A program made the position numbers and the translations under genes. 5,962 nt of DNA from Gammaproteobacteria bacterium (lineage in GTDB: Bacteria; Pseudomonadota; Gammaproteobacteria; Pseudomonadales; Azotimanducaceae). Below, in pieces: positions 4,861-5,962 of the stretch. Position 1 is the stretch's first letter; each line of letters begins with the position of its first letter. The stretch is taken from the NCBI GenBank assembly GCA_018667205.1, contig JABIVN010000492.1:1-5962 (forward strand). The letters are read 5' to 3'. The notes under the pieces are model-generated. The model ran no database searches, was not told the DNA's origin, and was given only the letters and a program-made list of their open reading frames with translations.

Positions 4861-5962
4861 TCAACGTGTCGTGTCAAACCTATTGTCCCCAAAGATAATA
4901 TCGCAAAACAATAGATTCCACAAAACCCATGGTACCTCGTAGGGCATCTCGTCGTCGTAAACTTCAAAGTGACGGTTGACGTAAGACCTACTTATCCAGG
5001 CGTGGCCTGTTGACAGGCTCTCAGTTTTCAGCGCGGCCCTCAGGTGTTCAGTATAGTAATCAAAGGTCACTGAAAATTTCGCTTTTGTTGTCCTGGACAA
5101 TACTTTTTTGGGTAGCAGTTCTCGCAGTGCCTGACGATGAATATATTTGTTCAATCCACCTTGATGCTTTAGGCGCTTTGGCAGCATAAAGGACAGTTGG
5201 ATCATCGCTTTACTCGAGTAGGGTCGTCGGGTCTCAATGCCAAAGGCGGCAACGTATCGCTCGTTAATCAGGTGGTTCTTGATGAGATAGGCATCCTGCA
5301 GCAACGAAAGTTCATGGCGTTGGCCAGGCAGGCCTAGTTTCTTTTCATTCAGTGTAGGCTGGCTTTCAATCCGCTGTTTCAATTCAGCTTGTAAGTGTTT
5401 GAGCAACCATGGGTGTTGATTTGATGTGGCTGCTTTGCTGTTAATGATTTTTTTTATCTGTTCAACCGCGAAGTTGGGTAAGGTTATTACCCCTATGGCG
5501 CGCGCTAGTCGCCGGATGCCGCCGGCCAAGCTGTCACTGGCAATATCATCGGCAAGTGTGCTGAACAGGCGAGTCCAATTTTTCTCCACAAGGTCGTCCT
5601 GATACATCCCCGGCCGCCCCCCCAGCCATTCGTCACCGCCCCGCCCATCCAGCAGGACGCGGCTATTAGCCGACTGCACAGCGGCGAGTTCATTCGCTGA
5701 CATCACAAGGTTAGGGAGTCCGGGAAGGTCCTTGTAAGTGCGAGCGGCCCTGAGATACGAGGAAAATTCAGGATAAGCCGGTTTAATTTCCTGGATAGTC
5801 AGGTTTAGGTGTTTGCCCACCGCGCGGGCGTAGTCGATCTCGTCGGCACGTGGTTCACCGGCAAAGTTTAGCGTATAACCGGTGAATCCAGGCGACGCCA
5901 GTTGATCGTGACGTTCAAGGTCGGCCGCCATTGCAAAGATGCCGGAAGAGTCCAGCCCGCCG
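4861..5962 (-). CDS. Asparagine-synthetase-like lasso macrolactam synthetase (C protein), N-terminus beyond window
   Basis: The frame is open to the right edge, and 366 residues are visible up to TGA 4863-4861. The first visible residues are GGLDSSG, the PP-loop (SGGxDS) that binds ATP pyrophosphate in class B asparagine synthetases, so nearly the whole synthetase domain is here and the N-terminal glutaminase-like domain lies outside. Further blocks: VLLDGRGGDEWLGG (about residues 102-115, bases 5617-5657), matching the SGxGxDExxxG region, and near the end FGIETRRPYSSKAMIQLSFMLP, with downstream KYIHRQALRELLPKKVLSRTTKAKF. In lasso biosynthesis this enzyme adenylates the side chain of the ring Asp/Glu and joins it to the core's N-terminal amine; precursor adjacency and its Asp8 support that role over true asparagine synthesis. 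Whether the glutaminase Cys is kept cannot be seen. It is the upstream partner of the precursor gene. Confidence 0.9.
   Translation of the reverse strand, partial: GGLDSSGIFAMAADLERHDQLASPGFTGYTLNFAGEPRADEIDYARAVGKHLNLTIQEIKPAYPEFSSYLRAARTYKDLPGLPNLVMSANELAAVQSANSRVLLDGRGGDEWLGGRPGMYQDDLVEKNWTRLFSTLADDIASDSLAGGIRRLARAIGVITLPNFAVEQIKKIINSKAATSNQHPWLLKHLQAELKQRIESQPTLNEKKLGLPGQRHELSLLQDAYLIKNHLINERYVAAFGIETRRPYSSKAMIQLSFMLPKRLKHQGGLNKYIHRQALRELLPKKVLSRTTKAKFSVTFDYYTEHLRAALKTESLSTGHAWISRSYVNRHFEVYDDEMPYEVPWVLWNLLFCDIIFGDNRFDTTR

Noticed and set aside
4861..5962. Housekeeping asparagine synthetase
   Set aside because: Adjacency to a lasso precursor with leader motif and Asp8, plus an HprK-like kinase, makes a macrolactam synthetase far more likely. 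The missing N-terminal domain prevents a final test.

Overview
The window is a proteobacterial-looking stretch of roughly 50% GC. It is tightly packed, with ATG/TTG starts and Shine-Dalgarno-like sites. The gene set (amidohydrolase, LLM-class oxidoreductase, patatin, VOC protein, plus a lasso-type RiPP locus with an HPr-kinase-like enzyme) would fit a marine or environmental gamma- or alphaproteobacterium. No marker gene is present, so this placement is an inference from family distribution only.

Layout, left to right. (1) 1-732 (+) is the C-terminal two-thirds of an amidohydrolase-2 family metal-dependent hydrolase, cut by the left edge. (2) 780-1649 (-) is a complete luciferase-like (LLM, F420-type) oxidoreductase with a TTG start and a good GGAG ribosome site, convergent with the amidohydrolase. 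(3) 1729-2868 (-) is a patatin-like serine lipase/phospholipase. Its start is odd: a near-perfect AAAGGAGG lies just before an ATAA overlap with the upstream gene's stop, where ATGA would be expected. (4) 2811-3308 (-) is a VOC/glyoxalase-fold metalloprotein with the four metal ligands intact. Two tandem direct repeats and a dyad lie in its leader. These three minus-strand genes probably form one catabolic or accessory operon (VOC, then patatin, then LLM).

(5) 3418-5962 (-) is the most interesting part: one end of a lasso-peptide-type RiPP cluster. Read in the direction of transcription it holds an asparagine-synthetase-like macrolactam synthetase (C protein, cut by the right edge right at its PP-loop), a 67-residue precursor peptide, about 300 bases without a convincing gene, and an HprK-related kinase. 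The precursor carries the textbook leader motif YxxPxLxxxGxxxxLT and a Gly1...Asp8 core. The leader peptidase (B2) and the PqqD-like recognition protein (B1) are not in the window and would be expected beyond the right edge.

How the RiPP genes would work together: B1 binds the leader at Tyr-17/Pro-14/Leu-12, B2 cuts after the Thr-2/His-1 pair, and the synthetase adenylates Asp8 and joins it to the freed Gly1 amine. The kinase may phosphorylate a serine of the precursor. The predicted 26-residue core is very unusual: ten glycines, seven Lys/Arg, no aromatic or branched aliphatic residue, and no C-terminal serine, the residue that characterised lasso kinases modify. The product and the kinase target are therefore the main open questions here.
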